A DNA stretch of 7,419 bases, from positions 1 through 7,419 of the forward strand of contig JAGNOY010000090.1 of assembly GCA_017989935.1 (NCBI GenBank). Direction: 5' to 3'. Origin of the DNA: Chitinophagaceae bacterium. Its GTDB lineage: Bacteria; Bacteroidota; Bacteroidia; Chitinophagales; Chitinophagaceae. Below are positions 6,558 through 7,419 of the stretch, piece after piece. Under the pieces are notes generated by a model. It had not been told where the DNA came from. It did not search any database and was given only the letters and a program-made list of their open reading frames with translations. Position numbers and translations under genes: made by a program. Numbering within the stretch: position 1 is the stretch's first letter; every line of letters starts with the position of its first letter.

Positions 6558-7419
6558 TGAAACTACAATTACATATAAAATCTTATCGCAAGCTTTACTT
6601 TTTTAAATACACCTTCATTTGGCTAGCGCTATGTCTAGTTGCTGCTTTTCAAACTTCCTTCGCACAAAGCAATTCTTTAACTATCCGAAAATTATCTATT
6701 AAACAAGGTCAAGCCGATATTGAATTTCCAATAGTCAATCTCTACAACAACCAAGCTGCCTCAAAAAAACTAAACGAATTCTTACAAATCGATATTGCCG
6801 AAAGAACACTTGCCAAATGCAACGAAGAAGACCTTTTCAACCAAATTCTCTTTAGTGCAAACGATACGAATCACCATGGATTTTTAGAAAATCTAACCTA
6901 CCAAGCAACACAACAAAACCAAGCCCTTCTAAGCTTAACCTTTTGGGGAAGCACTATAGCAGCTTATCCAGATTATTTCGAATCTGCCTACAACTTCAAT
7001 GCCGCCACAGGAGATATACTTTACCTCGAAGACTTATGTAACCAAGATGGACTAAAAAAACTGAAAGAAGAAGTACGAAATCAAAGACTCAAAAAAATTG
7101 CCAGCCATGTTGCCGAACTAAAAAAAGACCCCGAGTTTAAAACCGAATTCGAATCTGATGACGCTGATTTCATAGAAAATTTATTTAGTGAATGTATGTC
7201 ATATCCTACCTATAACGATTTCTTCATCAAACACGATTCTATTCACTTTCAATCTCCAAGATGCTTACCTCATGCCTATCAAGCGATGGATGGAAATTTC
7301 GCTGTTGGCTTTCCTTTGAAAAAAATCGAGTCCTTTTTAAACTCATACGGTAAAAAAATTTTGATGCTACAACAACCTGTTTTTGAAGCCTACCACGCCA
7401 GCATTTTCAAACGACCTCT
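6557..7419 (+). CDS. Exported DUF3298/RsiV-like protein (partial, cut by window edge)
   Basis: Open from a GTG at 6557 to the right edge (287 codons, no stop). This start is chosen because it yields MKLQLHIKSYRKLYFFKYTF..., a basic n-region, a hydrophobic core (IWLALCLVAAF) and a signal peptidase site TSFA|Q37; no ATG occurs in frame near the start. An in-frame GTG at 6527 would add 10 residues but lies upstream of the candidate promoter. The mature part shows a pattern I associate with DUF3298/DUF4163 proteins (RsiV, PdaC): FPIVNLYNN....LNEFL (58-76); SLTFWGSTIAAYPDYF (126-141), matching their 'L.....Y.gGAYP' strand; YNFNAATGDILYLEDL (145-160), the 'NfDl.TGk.l.L.DLf' stretch; and, near 228-261, HDSIHFQSP...LPHA...GFPLKKIESF, matching their C-terminal strand pair. 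In RsiV this domain binds lysozyme; the ligand here is unknown. It is transcribed divergently from the kinase. It could be a diverged lipoprotein-like relative, but there is no lipobox. Confidence 0.75.
   Translation, partial: MKLQLHIKSYRKLYFFKYTFIWLALCLVAAFQTSFAQSNSLTIRKLSIKQGQADIEFPIVNLYNNQAASKKLNEFLQIDIAERTLAKCNEEDLFNQILFSANDTNHHGFLENLTYQATQQNQALLSLTFWGSTIAAYPDYFESAYNFNAATGDILYLEDLCNQDGLKKLKEEVRNQRLKKIASHVAELKKDPEFKTEFESDDADFIENLFSECMSYPTYNDFFIKHDSIHFQSPRCLPHAYQAMDGNFAVGFPLKKIESFLNSYGKKILMLQQPVFEAYHASIFKRP

Overview
The window looks like chromosomal DNA from a low-GC member of the Bacteroidota. The evidence is a C-terminal type IX secretion (T9SS type A) sorting domain, signal peptides that all end just before a glutamine, promoter-like TAnnTTTG elements in place of the E. 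coli type, no Shine-Dalgarno sequences, and a periplasmic-TPR/LytS-type histidine kinase of the kind common in that phylum. I cannot name a genus or species.

Layout. Positions 1-101 (minus) hold the first 33 codons of an exported protein that runs off the left edge. Positions 102-333 are non-coding and carry a likely promoter for that gene and a clear intrinsic terminator for the next gene. Positions 334-4020 (minus) encode a very large cell-surface leucine-rich-repeat / receptor L-domain-like protein. It consists of two tandem copies of a capped solenoid, a short beta-sandwich-like region and a T9SS sorting domain. Positions 4147-6330 (minus) encode a complete sensor histidine kinase with periplasmic TPR-like helices, a long coiled coil, one membrane span and a cytoplasmic His_kinase/HATPase module. 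A roughly 230-bp divergent region (6331-6556) separates it from a plus-strand gene that starts at a GTG (6557) and runs off the right edge. That gene encodes an exported DUF3298/RsiV-like protein.

How they may work together. All four proteins are predicted to enter the Sec pathway, so this is an envelope or surface locus. The kinase and the repeat protein lie on the same strand with about 126 bp between them. The kinase may therefore influence, or be co-expressed with, the surface protein, but no response regulator is visible, so its partner must lie elsewhere. The repeat protein has its own terminator and a candidate promoter, so independent transcription is equally possible.

I found no mobile element, CRISPR array, tRNA or rRNA. 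The most notable points are the duplicated, cysteine-matched solenoid architecture of the surface protein, the doubtful start of the kinase gene (its signal-peptide frame extends upstream of every ATG/GTG/TTG start), a 25-codon ORF whose stop overlaps the GTG start of the plus-strand gene, and the uniform Gln at position +1 of all four predicted mature proteins. I do not see a clearly new multi-gene system.
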